DNA from: an uncultured Collinsella sp.
GTDB taxonomy: Bacteria > Actinomycetota > Coriobacteriia > Coriobacteriales > Coriobacteriaceae
Direction of reading: 5' to 3'
DNA length: 64,000 nt
Assembly: GCA_958445065.1 (NCBI GenBank)
Contig: CAUCQW010000013.1
Location: 16,521-80,520, forward strand
Shown here: positions 25,618-36,455 of the stretch, piece after piece
Position numbering within the stretch: the first letter of the stretch is position 1
Layout of the letters: each line of letters starts with the position of its first letter
Position numbers and translations under genes: made by a program
Notes under the pieces: generated by a model
Databases searched by the model: none
Told to the model about the DNA's origin: nothing
The model's input: only the letters and a program-made list of their open reading frames with translations

Positions 25618-25653
25618 AAAGGGGCGACGGGTAAATCCCGCCGCCCCTTTGCT
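25618..25653. terminator. bidirectional terminator deoR/clpB
   Basis: AAAGGGGCGACGGG/CCCGCCGCCCCTTT is a 13 of 14 bp stem with a 5-base loop between convergent gene ends. T-runs exist on both strands. Confidence 0.85.
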
Positions 25654-25662
25654 TGAGCTCAG

Positions 25663-28287
<2,625 letters not shown>

Positions 28288-28377
28288 GGAATCACCTCTC
28301 TTGGGGCGGCCGCCCTACGGGGCGGCTTCACGTTGTTCGAGAAGTATTGTTGCCAGCTTTGCGCGATCTTATACACA

Positions 28378-28405
28378 AATCTAAGTCTCTATATATAAGA
28401 TTTTC
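28378..28405 (-). promoter_or_regulatory. clpB promoter element shared with dnaK
   Basis: The plus-strand block AAATCTAAGTC...ATATAAGATTT has AAATCT/AGATTT ends. The same block with a few changes stands upstream of dnaK at 39299-39325. On the minus strand it reads AATCTTATAT, then GACTTAGATTT, then TGTATA. It is likely the joint promoter/HspR site, although it departs from the canonical CTTGAGT-N7-ACTCAAG HAIR box. Confidence 0.55.
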
Positions 28406-28465
28406 TGAGTGACTGAAAGATAGGACTTGAGAGTGTCGGTCCGGCGCGACCGTGGAACCCAACTG

Positions 28466-28600
28466 TCTCAATCTGTAACATCTGGCAGCCCTTTTCGGTC
28501 CCAGGTGTTACAGATTGAGATGGAGCGCGGAGCCCCGCCCAAAAATCTCAATCTGTAACACCAGGCCCGCTTTTAACAGCCCAGCTGTTACAGATCGAGA
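28466..28600. repeat. alternating-orientation 15-nt repeat array, 40-nt pitch (family B)
   Basis: Four arms begin at 28466, 28506, 28546 and 28586, exactly 40 bases apart. Odd arms are TCTCAATCTGTAACA and even arms TGTTACAGATTGAGA, with at most one change. All are separated by exactly 25 bases. It lies in the gap between clpB and the rightward secreted-protein gene. A longer copy is at 31024-31238. Confidence 0.9.
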
Positions 28601-28608
28601 CAAACGGA

Positions 28609-28643
28609 ACCACCACAAAGGGGACAGGCACCTTTGTGTTGGT
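28609..28643. repeat. ACCACCACAAAGG hairpin
   Basis: Arms 28609-28621 and 28631-28643 pair with one mismatch around a 9-base loop containing GGACAGG. Related hairpins occur at 29492-29526, 30973-31001 and 31247-31281, and a half copy near 32138. Confidence 0.7.
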
Positions 28644-28768
28644 CCACATCAACATCGAGCTCGCTCCTAATATCCGTTATTCCTGCTCGTATTGAGGTTA
28701 AAATGAACTGTGATTAAAGCATATTCATTTCTCTCGTTCTTGATAGCTCTTCGTCTCAAGGAGCAGAT

Positions 28769-29437
28769 ATGAAGTCGTCTTATTCTACTGCTCGCAACGT
28801 CATTGCCATTCTCGCCATACCCATCGTGATGCTCTTTCTTATCGTCGTCACACCCTTTTCCCTGGGTATCGCCTCGCCCTTCGATTTGTGCGGGATGGTC
28901 GACGCCGGCTCGCGTGCCACCTCGCTCTCCTTTATCTGCCGCGGTGTGCTCTACGAAGTTGCAATTCCCACCGGGCTTTGGCGGTCAAAGCTGCCGCTGC
29001 TCGGTCAGGTCGACGGACGTTCTCCCTACTTCAACCTTGAACCTCAAGCGATGAACTATCTGATCGATGACCAACCCCTTGCCTCCATCACCCTCGCTTA
29101 CGACTATGCTCCAAACACCGATGAGCGTCACATGAACCAAGTCCTCGACAAACTGCTTGAACAGTGCGGGCTCACCGATGAGGTCGGCCGAACCGTCGAC
29201 AGCGACCAGAAATTAAAGCGAACAGAACTCCGCCGCATAGGAAAAATCAGAGAGCGAGGCAGAGCTGCCTACTGGCAGGCCTGGGCGATACGCGACAAAA
29301 GCGAATTTGGGCACAGCACCTATACGGTCACCGTCTTCACTAAAGATGGAATCAAGGACAATGTTGACGATTTCGCATCGTCCAAACTCGGCATCCCCAA
29401 AACGACCAAATCCGCCAGCCCGGACGAAATCCTGTAG
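28769..29437 (+). CDS. secreted or membrane-anchored hypothetical protein
   Basis: 222 residues. An N-terminal hydrophobic stretch (about 10-35, AILAIPIVMLFLIVVTPFSLGI) after a basic start serves as signal or anchor. Cysteines (C41, C57, C132) could form disulfides. A soluble mixed alpha/beta part follows. The family is not recognised. A second secreted protein of similar size and topology (215 residues) lies 2 kb away at 31468, but I see no clear sequence relation. An AAGGAG site precedes the ATG. Confidence 0.65.
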   Translation: MKSSYSTARNVIAILAIPIVMLFLIVVTPFSLGIASPFDLCGMVDAGSRATSLSFICRGVLYEVAIPTGLWRSKLPLLGQVDGRSPYFNLEPQAMNYLIDDQPLASITLAYDYAPNTDERHMNQVLDKLLEQCGLTDEVGRTVDSDQKLKRTELRRIGKIRERGRAAYWQAWAIRDKSEFGHSTYTVTVFTKDGIKDNVDDFASSKLGIPKTTKSASPDEIL

Positions 29438-29491
29438 AGGTTTTCATTGAAATGTTGCTCAACCCGAACGGCGACATCGAGCTCGCTCCCC

Positions 29492-29526
29492 ACCACCACA
29501 AAGGTGCCCGTCCCCTTTGTGGTGGT
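29492..29526. repeat. ACCACCACAAAGG hairpin
   Basis: Perfect 13-bp arms (29492-29504/29514-29526) with a 9-base loop, followed by TTTT. It lies 55 bases past the stop of the secreted-protein gene and may work as its terminator. Confidence 0.75.
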
Positions 29527-29555
29527 TTTCGGCGATCATTTCCGCCCTACGATGC

Positions 29556-29595
29556 AAGAAGCCGCCGCAGGAACCATCCCTGCCGCGGCTTCTTT
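29556..29595. terminator. terminator-like hairpin
   Basis: Arms 29556-29571 and 29579-29594 (AAGAAGCCGCCGCAGG with one mismatch) end in TTT. It lies between the convergent ends of the secreted protein and the AAA ATPase. Confidence 0.7.
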
Positions 29596-29682
29596 GGGTT
29601 GGCAGGGACCAATCGCCGGCGTTGAAGGCCGTTTTTAGTCTCTGACGTTGGCTTTTGGCCCCTTCAAGCTATCCGACAAATA

Positions 29683-30807
29683 TCAATATCTTGATAGGAT
29701 TTCATTCGAGCTCTTAAGCAGATATTCGCGCAGCAATGGAATCGAGAACCTCACCATGCCACGTGAGGGCGCATCGATAACCTGTGCCTTGATAAGTTGC
29801 CGTCGTGTCGCTGTCAGGCTCGCAGGGGGCAAGGAGAGCCCCGCTGCGATCTCTTTGGTCGGCACATTCCCCTCATGCTTGGCCATGGCAATGAGGTACT
29901 CAATCGCGCGAAGCGGCAAATCGGCAAGGGCAACGTCGAGCACGGAGCCCTCAAACTCCCCATACGCATCTTCAATGCCCTTCTGGGCATCCTCAAGTGA
30001 AATCGATGCATCGCGGTCGGCATGCCTGCGCGCATTCGCGAATACGCGATAGCCCACGAGTTGCACGAGATACGCATATCCCCTCGTAGCACAAGCCGTC
30101 ATTTCAAGCGCCTTGCCATCCAAGTGCAAACCGGCACCTTCCACGGTTGAAGCCATCGAATCCGAAACATCCGACAGCGGAATCGAGGCGAGCTCCTCAG
30201 CCTTAGCTCGTTGTAGAAATGTAAGGGCACGGCCGTTGATGAGGTCCATTACGCCCATGGTCAAGCCAGCAAATACAAACGCGATATTCTTGCGTTCGCG
30301 GATAAGGTGCTGCACGGCCGCTGCAACGAGCCGCACGTCATCAGCATCCGCATCCTGTATTTCATCGACCGTCACCAGCAGACCGGCACCATGTTGCGTT
30401 TCCCGCGACGCCACGCTCGTCAAGACGCCCCGCAACGTCTCAAGCCCGGTCAAGGACTTAGATACGCCCGCTTTCACCACACCAAGACTTGCTTCTAAAT
30501 GAAGCTCGGTATTGTCCGAGGTGCGTGCGAGCTCATGTTGGATGGCGTCGACGATACTGCCCGCCGCAGTCACGTCAACCACGCGCCAACCATACGACTT
30601 CGCAATATCGCCGAGCTCTGTCAACAGCGCCGTCTTGCCCGACCCGCGCGGGCCGGTAATGCGCATGAGCCTTCCGGGGGCGCCCACGCCTTCTTCGATG
30701 CCGTCCCTAAAATCATCAATAACCCGCTCGCGTCCGATAAGGACCGGAGGTTCAGCGCCAGCGGTCGGCTTAAACGGGTTGATTATCGTGCGCTTCAATG
30801 TCCCCAC
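29683..30807 (-). CDS. AAA ATPase with C-terminal winged helix (Orc1/Cdc6-like fold)
   Basis: 374 residues. The Walker A motif GPRGSGKTA is near residue 52 and the Walker B LLVTVDEIQDAD near residue 143. A sensor-like FVFAGLTMGVMDLI follows. The last 80 residues look like a winged helix (NVPTKEIAAGLSLPPASLTATRRQLIKAQVI). The layout resembles the AAA_16 ATPases of actinobacteria that look like archaeal Orc1/Cdc6. The function is unknown; DNA binding is plausible. Directly upstream is an array of five 9-base repeats. The start codon follows GGAAGGTGGGGAC. Confidence 0.8.
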   Translation of the reverse strand: MGTLKRTIINPFKPTAGAEPPVLIGRERVIDDFRDGIEEGVGAPGRLMRITGPRGSGKTALLTELGDIAKSYGWRVVDVTAAGSIVDAIQHELARTSDNTELHLEASLGVVKAGVSKSLTGLETLRGVLTSVASRETQHGAGLLVTVDEIQDADADDVRLVAAAVQHLIRERKNIAFVFAGLTMGVMDLINGRALTFLQRAKAEELASIPLSDVSDSMASTVEGAGLHLDGKALEMTACATRGYAYLVQLVGYRVFANARRHADRDASISLEDAQKGIEDAYGEFEGSVLDVALADLPLRAIEYLIAMAKHEGNVPTKEIAAGLSLPPASLTATRRQLIKAQVIDAPSRGMVRFSIPLLREYLLKSSNEILSRY

Positions 30808-30829
30808 CTTCCTACTGTCGTCGTTATCG

Positions 30830-30874
30830 TGATTATAGTATCAATAGTGCAAATAGTGAAAGTAGTGAGAATAG
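30830..30874 (-). repeat. five tandem 9-nt repeats in the ATPase promoter
   Basis: On the minus strand the units are CTATTCTCA, CTACTTTCA, CTATTTGCA, CTATTGATA and CTATAATCA, in perfect 9-base register, with a weaker sixth next to them. They lie 23 bases upstream of the AAA ATPase start, in the promoter or leader. Confidence 0.7.
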
Positions 30875-30972
30875 TTCAACTATTTAATCATGCGGCCGTT
30901 TCCCGCCGCTAACAACTAAAGGTGCCAACAGTCCGCGTTGGACTCTAACAGGAAAACATTTGGCCCCTCAAA

Positions 30973-31001
30973 AACCACCGCAAGGGGCCTTTGTGGTGGT
31001 T
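30973..31001. repeat. AACCACCGCAAGG / CCTTTGTGGTGGTT hairpin
   Basis: A short-loop relative of the ACCACCACAAAGG hairpins, followed by TTT. It opens the repeat-rich gap 30913-31467, which has no gene. Confidence 0.6.
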
Positions 31002-31023
31002 TTCGCTCCAACACACCCCGCTG

Positions 31024-31238
31024 TCTCAACCTGTAACATCCGGCGGCCCTTTTCGGTCCCAGGTGTTACAGATTTAGATGAAGCGATCGACGGCAACCGT
31101 TTGTCTCAATCTGTAACAACTACTCGGCAAATTGGGGTCCAGATGTTACAGATCGAGATTAACCGCGGAGCCCCGTCCGAAAATCTCAACCTGTAACACC
31201 AAACCCGCTTTTTGCAGCCCAGCTGTTACAGATTGAGA
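31024..31238. repeat. alternating-orientation 15-nt repeat array, 40-nt pitch (family B, six arms)
   Basis: Arms begin at 31024, 31064, 31104, 31144, 31184 and 31224, all 40 bases apart, alternating TCTCAAYCTGTAACA and its complement, with 25-base spacers. The first loop resembles the first loop of the 28466 array (CCCTTTTCGGTCCCAGG), and the last loop resembles its last (CAGCCCAGC). The middle unit (31104-31158) has a loop with no counterpart there. Confidence 0.9.
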
Positions 31239-31246
31239 CCAATGAA

Positions 31247-31281
31247 ACCACCACAAAGGCGCCTGCCCCCTTTATGGTGGT
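31247..31281. repeat. ACCACCACAAAGG hairpin
   Basis: Arms 31247-31259 and 31269-31281 have one mismatch and a 9-base loop. It sits nine bases past the end of the family B array, as the copy at 28609 does. Confidence 0.65.
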
Positions 31282-31467
31282 CCAGAGAAGAATCAGCCCC
31301 AATTACAAGAGGCGGCATCAAGCCCAGCCTACGTTTGGCGACCCCAAATCGAAGTCCAATGGGGCCTTTCAGCCCCCTCATTCCGGGCGGTCGCTTGCTT
31401 TTGAATATTGTCGTAAGATGGTATCATTTATCTTAATGATTGCATACTGTTTGCGAGGTGCCCCACC

Positions 31468-32115
31468 GTGAAACGCTCCACCTATATCGGCCTACTCGTC
31501 TTAGCGTTTGCGATTACCGCAGTCGGCGTGGGCATTATCTATCTCGCATTTCTCCCCGCCTCTGCAACGCAGGCGGTGATTGAGACCGTAAGCTATCCCA
31601 TCGAAATCCTCACCGATATCGTCAAACCCGATTCGATCACCGTCGATTTTGACGGTACGCCCGCAGCGCTTGGGGTCAGCAACTATCCCCGTATCGAACT
31701 TGGGGCCAAGCGCTATACCAAAGATGAGCAGCTTATCGGTAAGGCAGCCAAGCTGCTCAAAGGCAAGACGTTTAAGCGGTGGTACGGCGCCGTAATATAT
31801 CGAGCCAAGAACAGCCAAATGAATGGCGGGTATTATTCGACCCTTGAACTCGATGCGGCAAACGGGAGCAGACTGTGCAACGTCTCATACGACCCCGGCT
31901 ATGTGGACAATGAAGGGCCGGGGGTCTATATCTCGGATGGCGACGTAATCTACGTCATGGAGGGCGACCAGACGGCAGTCGTCAGTTTTATGGATCAGTG
32001 TACCGAAGATGCCTACGAACAAACCTGCGAGCCCGATCCGCAGACAGCGCGCAACAGTGGCTCGGCACGCACTTGGCTATTTGACGACGAAATAACCTGG
32101 ACCCCATCGAAATAA
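31468..32115 (+). CDS. secreted or membrane-anchored hypothetical protein
   Basis: 215 residues. A signal-anchor helix (about 7-30, LVLAFAITAVGVGIIYLAF) follows a short basic N-terminus. The outside part contains GAKRYTKDEQLIGKAAKLLKG and GGYYSTLELDAANGSRLCNVSYDPG, suggesting a small beta-rich fold. A GTG start at 31468 is used by the frame, preceded by GAGGTG. The family is not recognised. It lies between the family B array and the hydratase. Confidence 0.65.
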   Translation: MKRSTYIGLLVLAFAITAVGVGIIYLAFLPASATQAVIETVSYPIEILTDIVKPDSITVDFDGTPAALGVSNYPRIELGAKRYTKDEQLIGKAAKLLKGKTFKRWYGAVIYRAKNSQMNGGYYSTLELDAANGSRLCNVSYDPGYVDNEGPGVYISDGDVIYVMEGDQTAVVSFMDQCTEDAYEQTCEPDPQTARNSGSARTWLFDDEITWTPSK

Positions 32116-32240
32116 GGACCCGTCGGGCAGGCATCTTTGTGGTGGTTTTCGACAAAAAGAAGCCGCCCCATTAACAGAGGCGGCATCAAGCAAGTCTATT
32201 TACTAGCGTCCCTCAAGACCCAACGAGAACGTCGCGGTAG

Positions 32241-32310
32241 CCCCGACCACACCTTTCCCTCGGGCGACCCTCGCGAAGCGCGTGAGCACGAGGGAAAGGT
32301 GTGGCCGGGG
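32241..32310. repeat. long palindrome after the hydratase
   Basis: Arms 32241-32262 and 32289-32310 (22 bp, one mismatch, beginning CCCCGACCACACC) flank a 26-base loop with CGCGAAGCGCG inside. It lies 13 bases beyond the hydratase stop and may act as its terminator, although it lacks a T-run. Confidence 0.75.
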
Positions 32311-32322
32311 CGTACAGCAGCG

Positions 32323-34623
32323 TTACTCGGCAGCGGTCTTGAACTTGTTGTAGTTGATCAGGCAGCCGGCCTTAACGATGGCACGCTCCTCCGCCGTCAT
32401 ATCGGCAATGTAGAGCTCAATCTGCTCGACCGCACCGTCGACGCGCACCACGTAGGCGGCGATGTTCTTGAGGTCGCCATCGAGCGCGGCACGGATACCC
32501 GGCACAAAGACGTAGTCGCCCACCTCAAAGTTGGGCTCCGTCTCCATCTGGAAGGGCACCATGCCCCAGTTCATCACGTTGGAGCGATAGCGCTTGGTGG
32601 CGTACTCGTGAACGATGTTGGCTAGGCCGCCGATCACGCGCTGGCAGCTCGCGGCCTGCTCGCGAGCGGAACCGTCACCGGGCTTCTTGGCATAGAGCAC
32701 GGAGCCGTATTCTGTCGCCTTGGCATCGGCCGCGACGCCCGCGCCCGCCAGTGCCTCAAACACGCCGGCAAGCTCGGCATCGAGCGCCGCCAGGTCGCCC
32801 GCGGACTCGCCGGCAACGCGGCGCTTCTCCACGGCGTCGACCTCCTTGGAACGGCCCACGTAGGCCGGGTCGCGGCGGCTGAGCGTAAACTCGGCCAGGC
32901 CCAGCGGATTGGAGCGGAAGGAGCTCGTCTCGCCCGAGGGAATGAGCTCGTCGGTCGTGGTGACCGGGTCCATGATCTTGGAACACACCTTGAGCAGGAT
33001 GTCGTCGCCGAGCGGCTCCATCGCGGGCCACGGCTTGATGTTGGGACCCTCGACCAGCTCGTCGGCAGGCTCCGCCTTGCCAAAGCCCCAGTACACGCGC
33101 TTCTTGTACGGCGCGTCGTCGAAGGTGTACTCGCAAGCCTCGTCCCAGGTGTCCTCGGGCAGGTCGGTCGCCGGCGTCAGGATGCCGCCGTTGGCAGCCG
33201 TCGCCGCAATGGAACGGGCGTCCATCAGAGCCACGGCGCTCAGCTGGCCATTGCCCGGCTTGGAGCCCTCGCGGTTGGGGAAGTTGCGCGTGGTGTGACG
33301 GATCGAAAGGCCGTTGTTGGCGGGCGTGTCGCCGGCGCCGAAGCACGGGCCGCAGAATGCCGTGCGCACGATTGCGCCGGCCTCCATGAGGTCGTAGATG
33401 TAGCCGCGGCGTGTAAGTTCGAGCGCCACGGGCTGGCTCGTGGGATAGACCGACAGCGAGAACTCGCCGCAGCCGGTATTGGCGCCCTTGAGCACGCGGG
33501 CAGCCTGGACCACGGAGTCATAGTTGCCGCCCGAGCAGCCGGCGATAACGCCCTGCTGCACGTGCAGCTTGCCGTCGACGATCTTGTCGAGCAGGCTAAA
33601 GTGCGTCTTGCCCTCGCCGATCTTGGCGGCCTCGAGCTCCACCTCGTGCAGGATGTCCTCGAGGTTCTCGTTGAGCTCGTCGATCTCAAAGCCGTTGGAA
33701 GGATGGAACGGCAGTGCGATCATGGGCTTGATGCTCGACAGGTCGACCTCGACGCAACCGTCGTAGTAGGCGACATCGGCGGGCTTGAGCTCGCGATAGT
33801 CGTCGCCGCGGCCGTGCATGGTCAAAAACGCGTGCGTGTCCTCGTCGGTGGCCCAGATGCTCGACAGGCAGGTGGTCTCGGTGGTCATGACGTCAACGCC
33901 GTTGCGGTAGTCGGTCGTCATGCTCGCGATGCCCGGGCCCACAAACTCCATGACATTGTTCTTGACGTAGCCCTTGGCAAAGACGGCGCGAATGATGGCG
34001 AGCGCCACGTCGTGCGGGCCGACGCCGGGGCGCGGGGCGCCCGTGAGGTAGATGGCCACGACGCCGGGATAGGCGACATCGTAGGTGTCGCGCAGCAGCT
34101 GCTTTGCCAACTCGCCGCCGCCCTCGCCCACGGCTATGGTACCCAGGGCACCATAGCGGGTGTGCGAGTCGGAACCCAGGATCATCTTGCCGCAACCGGC
34201 GAAGTTCTCGCGCATAAAGGAGTGGATGACGGCGATGTGCGGCGGAACGAAGATGCCGCCGTACTTCTTGGCTGCGGAAAGGCCAAAGACGTGGTCGTCC
34301 TCATTGATGGTGCCGCCCACGGCGCACAGCGAGTTATGGCAGTTGGTGAGCACGTAAGGCAGCGGGAACTGCTCCATGCCCGAAGCGCGCGCCGTCTGGA
34401 TGATGCCGACAAAGGTGATGTCGTGGCTCGCCATGGCATCGAAGCGAATCTTGAGTGCCTCGGGGTCGCCCGACGTATTGTGTGCCTGGAGGATCGAATA
34501 CGCGATGGTGCCGCGCTTGGCATCCTCGGGTGTCTGCGTAATACCGCGCTCGGCAGCCTCGGCCGCAGGCACAACCTCGCTGCCGCCGCGCAGGTAGATG
34601 CCGTCCTCGTACAGCTTGACCAT
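32323..34623 (-). CDS. aconitase-family hydratase
   Basis: 766 residues from the ATG at 34623, five bases after GTGGGAG. An in-frame start 102 bases upstream would add 34 residues but has no comparable ribosome site. The protein opens [14 protein letters not shown]. Aconitase features follow: [30 protein letters not shown] with one cluster Cys, and [16 protein letters not shown] with the other two. A swivel domain sits at the C-terminal end ([15 protein letters not shown]). It binds [4Fe-4S] and hydrates/dehydrates a hydroxy-acid. It differs from classical AcnA/B and belongs to the hydratase-like branch seen in anaerobes, so the substrate is open. Confidence 0.88.
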   Translation of the reverse strand: MVKLYEDGIYLRGGSEVVPAAEAAERGITQTPEDAKRGTIAYSILQAHNTSGDPEALKIRFDAMASHDITFVGIIQTARASGMEQFPLPYVLTNCHNSLCAVGGTINEDDHVFGLSAAKKYGGIFVPPHIAVIHSFMRENFAGCGKMILGSDSHTRYGALGTIAVGEGGGELAKQLLRDTYDVAYPGVVAIYLTGAPRPGVGPHDVALAIIRAVFAKGYVKNNVMEFVGPGIASMTTDYRNGVDVMTTETTCLSSIWATDEDTHAFLTMHGRGDDYRELKPADVAYYDGCVEVDLSSIKPMIALPFHPSNGFEIDELNENLEDILHEVELEAAKIGEGKTHFSLLDKIVDGKLHVQQGVIAGCSGGNYDSVVQAARVLKGANTGCGEFSLSVYPTSQPVALELTRRGYIYDLMEAGAIVRTAFCGPCFGAGDTPANNGLSIRHTTRNFPNREGSKPGNGQLSAVALMDARSIAATAANGGILTPATDLPEDTWDEACEYTFDDAPYKKRVYWGFGKAEPADELVEGPNIKPWPAMEPLGDDILLKVCSKIMDPVTTTDELIPSGETSSFRSNPLGLAEFTLSRRDPAYVGRSKEVDAVEKRRVAGESAGDLAALDAELAGVFEALAGAGVAADAKATEYGSVLYAKKPGDGSAREQAASCQRVIGGLANIVHEYATKRYRSNVMNWGMVPFQMETEPNFEVGDYVFVPGIRAALDGDLKNIAAYVVRVDGAVEQIELYIADMTAEERAIVKAGCLINYNKFKTAAE

Positions 34624-34789
34624 ACTGTCTCCCACTCTGCCCAAAAGATTTGGGCGCATAGCATACATTCGTTCAATATCGTGCCATAGAACGGTTGCGA
34701 GTGGGTTACGAATCTCTGCGTTCACTTTATCTCAGTAAAGCAGAGGACGAGTTAGGTCCTGGGGAGGCAGACTTAGACGCTCAAATGAC

Positions 34790-34853
34790 GAGAGTGGATA
34801 ATCTCCCACTTTGAGCCTGCAAACAGGCAAAAAACGGGAGATTATCCACTCTC
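34790..34853. repeat. nested long palindrome
   Basis: Perfect 18-bp arms (34790-34807/34836-34853, GAGAGTGGATAATCTCCC) flank a 28-base loop with an inner GCCTG/CAGGC stem. Outside lie partly matching GGGGAGGCAGACTTA (34761-34775) and TAAGTCTGTCCCC (34872-34884). The gap 34624-34893 has no gene. Confidence 0.8.
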
Positions 34854-34893
34854 ATTCTGCAGGTACTCATTTAAGTCTGTCCCCAATGAGTGC

Positions 34894-35310
34894 CTACAGG
34901 TCGCCGCCCGTGCCCAGCAGTTTGCGCATGACTTGCTCGGGGTTGACCGAGCCGTCGCGCGGGGCCAGGGCGGTGATCTTCTTCTGCATCTTATACTCGT
35001 GCAGCTCGTCCTCGAGCTGGCGCACGCGGGCGCGGAGCTTTTCGTTCTCGCGCTCGCGCTCCTCGGCACGCTCCTTCATATCGAGGATGCGCACCACGCC
35101 GGCAAGGTTGATGCCCTCGTCAGTCAGCTGGTTGATGAGCTCCAGGCGCTCGATATCGGCACGCGAATACAGACGCGTGTTGCCGCCCGAGCGCTGGGGG
35201 TTCACCAAGCCCTTGGACTCGTAGACGCGCAGAGTCTGCGGGTGCATGCCGGTCAGCTCGGCCGCCACGCTGATCATGTACAGCGGTTTGTTCCTATTGT
35301 CCTCGGCCAT
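34894..35310 (-). CDS. hspR: heat-shock repressor HspR (MerR family)
   Basis: 138 residues. The MerR helix-turn-helix is clear (LYMISVAAELTGMHPQTLRVYESKGLVNPQRSGGNTRLYS, then DIERLELINQLTDEGINLAGV). A coiled coil follows (about 82-110, ERERENEKLRARVRQLEDEL). HspR represses the dnaK operon and clpB in actinobacteria, with DnaK as co-repressor. It is the last gene of the dnaK-grpE-dnaJ-hspR cluster, which is the conserved order. Confidence 0.95.
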   Translation of the reverse strand: MAEDNRNKPLYMISVAAELTGMHPQTLRVYESKGLVNPQRSGGNTRLYSRADIERLELINQLTDEGINLAGVVRILDMKERAEERERENEKLRARVRQLEDELHEYKMQKKITALAPRDGSVNPEQVMRKLLGTGGDL

Positions 35311-35382
35311 GCTACCTGACCCCTTTCCGTCTCGTTATCGTCCATCATAAGCCCGCGGGCGTGGGCGTGCGCCGCGACCGCC

Positions 35383-36348
35383 CTAGTACGTCGCCTTGTA
35401 ACGATTGACCTTCTCGCGATAGTCGCGCGTGTCGGCCTCGCGCAGCTTGGTCATGGCATCGCGTTCATCGTCGGACAGGTTCGTGGGAACCTGCACCTTG
35501 ATCTCGACGAGCAGCGCGCCCGTGCGGCCACGGTGCTTAACATCGGGCGCGCCCATCTCCTTAAAGCGGAACTTCTTGCCCGTCTGGGTGCCCGCCGGCA
35601 CCTTCAGACGAACCGTCGCGCCGCCGGGTGTGGGCACATCCACCGTGCAGCCGAGCGCCGCCTCGTAAACCGAGATCGGTACCTCCATGGTCACATCGGC
35701 ACCCTTGCGCTTAAACAGCGGGTGCTCCTCCACATGCGTGGTCACGACCAGGTCGCCGCGCTCGCCACCCGCAACGCCATACTCGCCGCGACGCTTGTAG
35801 CGTAGTTTGCCGCCGTCGACCGCACCTGCGGGAACCGAGACCGTAATGGTTTGCTGCTCGCCCGTCGAGGGAATGCGATAGGTGACCTTGTGCGTCACGC
35901 CGCGAAACGCGTCCTCGGCCGTCACGTCGACAGTCAGCGACAGGTCGCCGCCCTTGCGAGCACGGCTGCGACCCGCACCGGCACCGGCATTACCCGCAGC
36001 CCCGGCAAAGCCCGAGCCCCAATCGCTGCCCCAAGCGCCGTTGCCGCTAAAGATGCTGTCGAAGATATCGCCCCAGCCGCTGGCGCCCGCGCCGGCACCG
36101 TAGCCGCCGCCATACGCGCCGCCCGCGCCCGGCATGCCGCCGAACATGAGCATCTGGTCGTACTCTTTGCGCTTCTTCTCGTCCGAAAGCGTCTCGTAAG
36201 CCTCGCTAATCTCCTTGAACTTGGCCTCGTCGCCGCCGGCATCGGGGTGGTATTTTTGCGCGAGCTTGCGAAACGCGCTCTTGATCTCTTTGTCGGAGGC
36301 GCTCTTGGATACGCCCAGGATGTCATAGAAGGTCTTGCCTGCAGCCAT
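35383..36348 (-). CDS. dnaJ: DnaJ-type co-chaperone without zinc-finger domain
   Basis: 321 residues. The J-domain (about 1-70) contains the HPD motif in KYHPDAGG. A Gly/Ala-rich linker (about 75-135) follows. Then come two DnaJ C-terminal substrate-binding domains ([18 protein letters not shown], then [28 protein letters not shown]). No CxxCxGxG zinc-finger repeats are present, so it is a type B/CbpA-like J protein, as found in this position in actinobacteria. It stimulates the DnaK ATPase. It lies between grpE and hspR. Confidence 0.93.
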   Translation of the reverse strand: MAAGKTFYDILGVSKSASDKEIKSAFRKLAQKYHPDAGGDEAKFKEISEAYETLSDEKKRKEYDQMLMFGGMPGAGGAYGGGYGAGAGASGWGDIFDSIFSGNGAWGSDWGSGFAGAAGNAGAGAGRSRARKGGDLSLTVDVTAEDAFRGVTHKVTYRIPSTGEQQTITVSVPAGAVDGGKLRYKRRGEYGVAGGERGDLVVTTHVEEHPLFKRKGADVTMEVPISVYEAALGCTVDVPTPGGATVRLKVPAGTQTGKKFRFKEMGAPDVKHRGRTGALLVEIKVQVPTNLSDDERDAMTKLREADTRDYREKVNRYKATY

Positions 36349-36420
36349 CGTAGCTCCTCTCCTGTTTCATCCACCGCTCAACGGGCGGCGGCTCATACTG
36401 TCATATGGCACTAGGCCAGA

Positions 36421-36450
36421 AAGGGCCCCGGGTGTTGCCCCGGGGCCCTT
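36421..36450 (-). terminator. GC-rich hairpin grpE/dnaJ
   Basis: AAGGGCCCCGGG/CCCGGGGCCCTT is a perfect 12-bp stem five bases past the grpE stop. It is followed on the minus strand by TCTGG, so termination would be partial. Confidence 0.6.
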
Positions 36451-36455
36451 CTCAA

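Noticed and set aside
28466..31238. CRISPR array
   Set aside because: Regular spacing is present, but arms alternate in orientation, are only 15 nt, and there is no leader or cas gene. The 25-nt loops are partly shared between loci.
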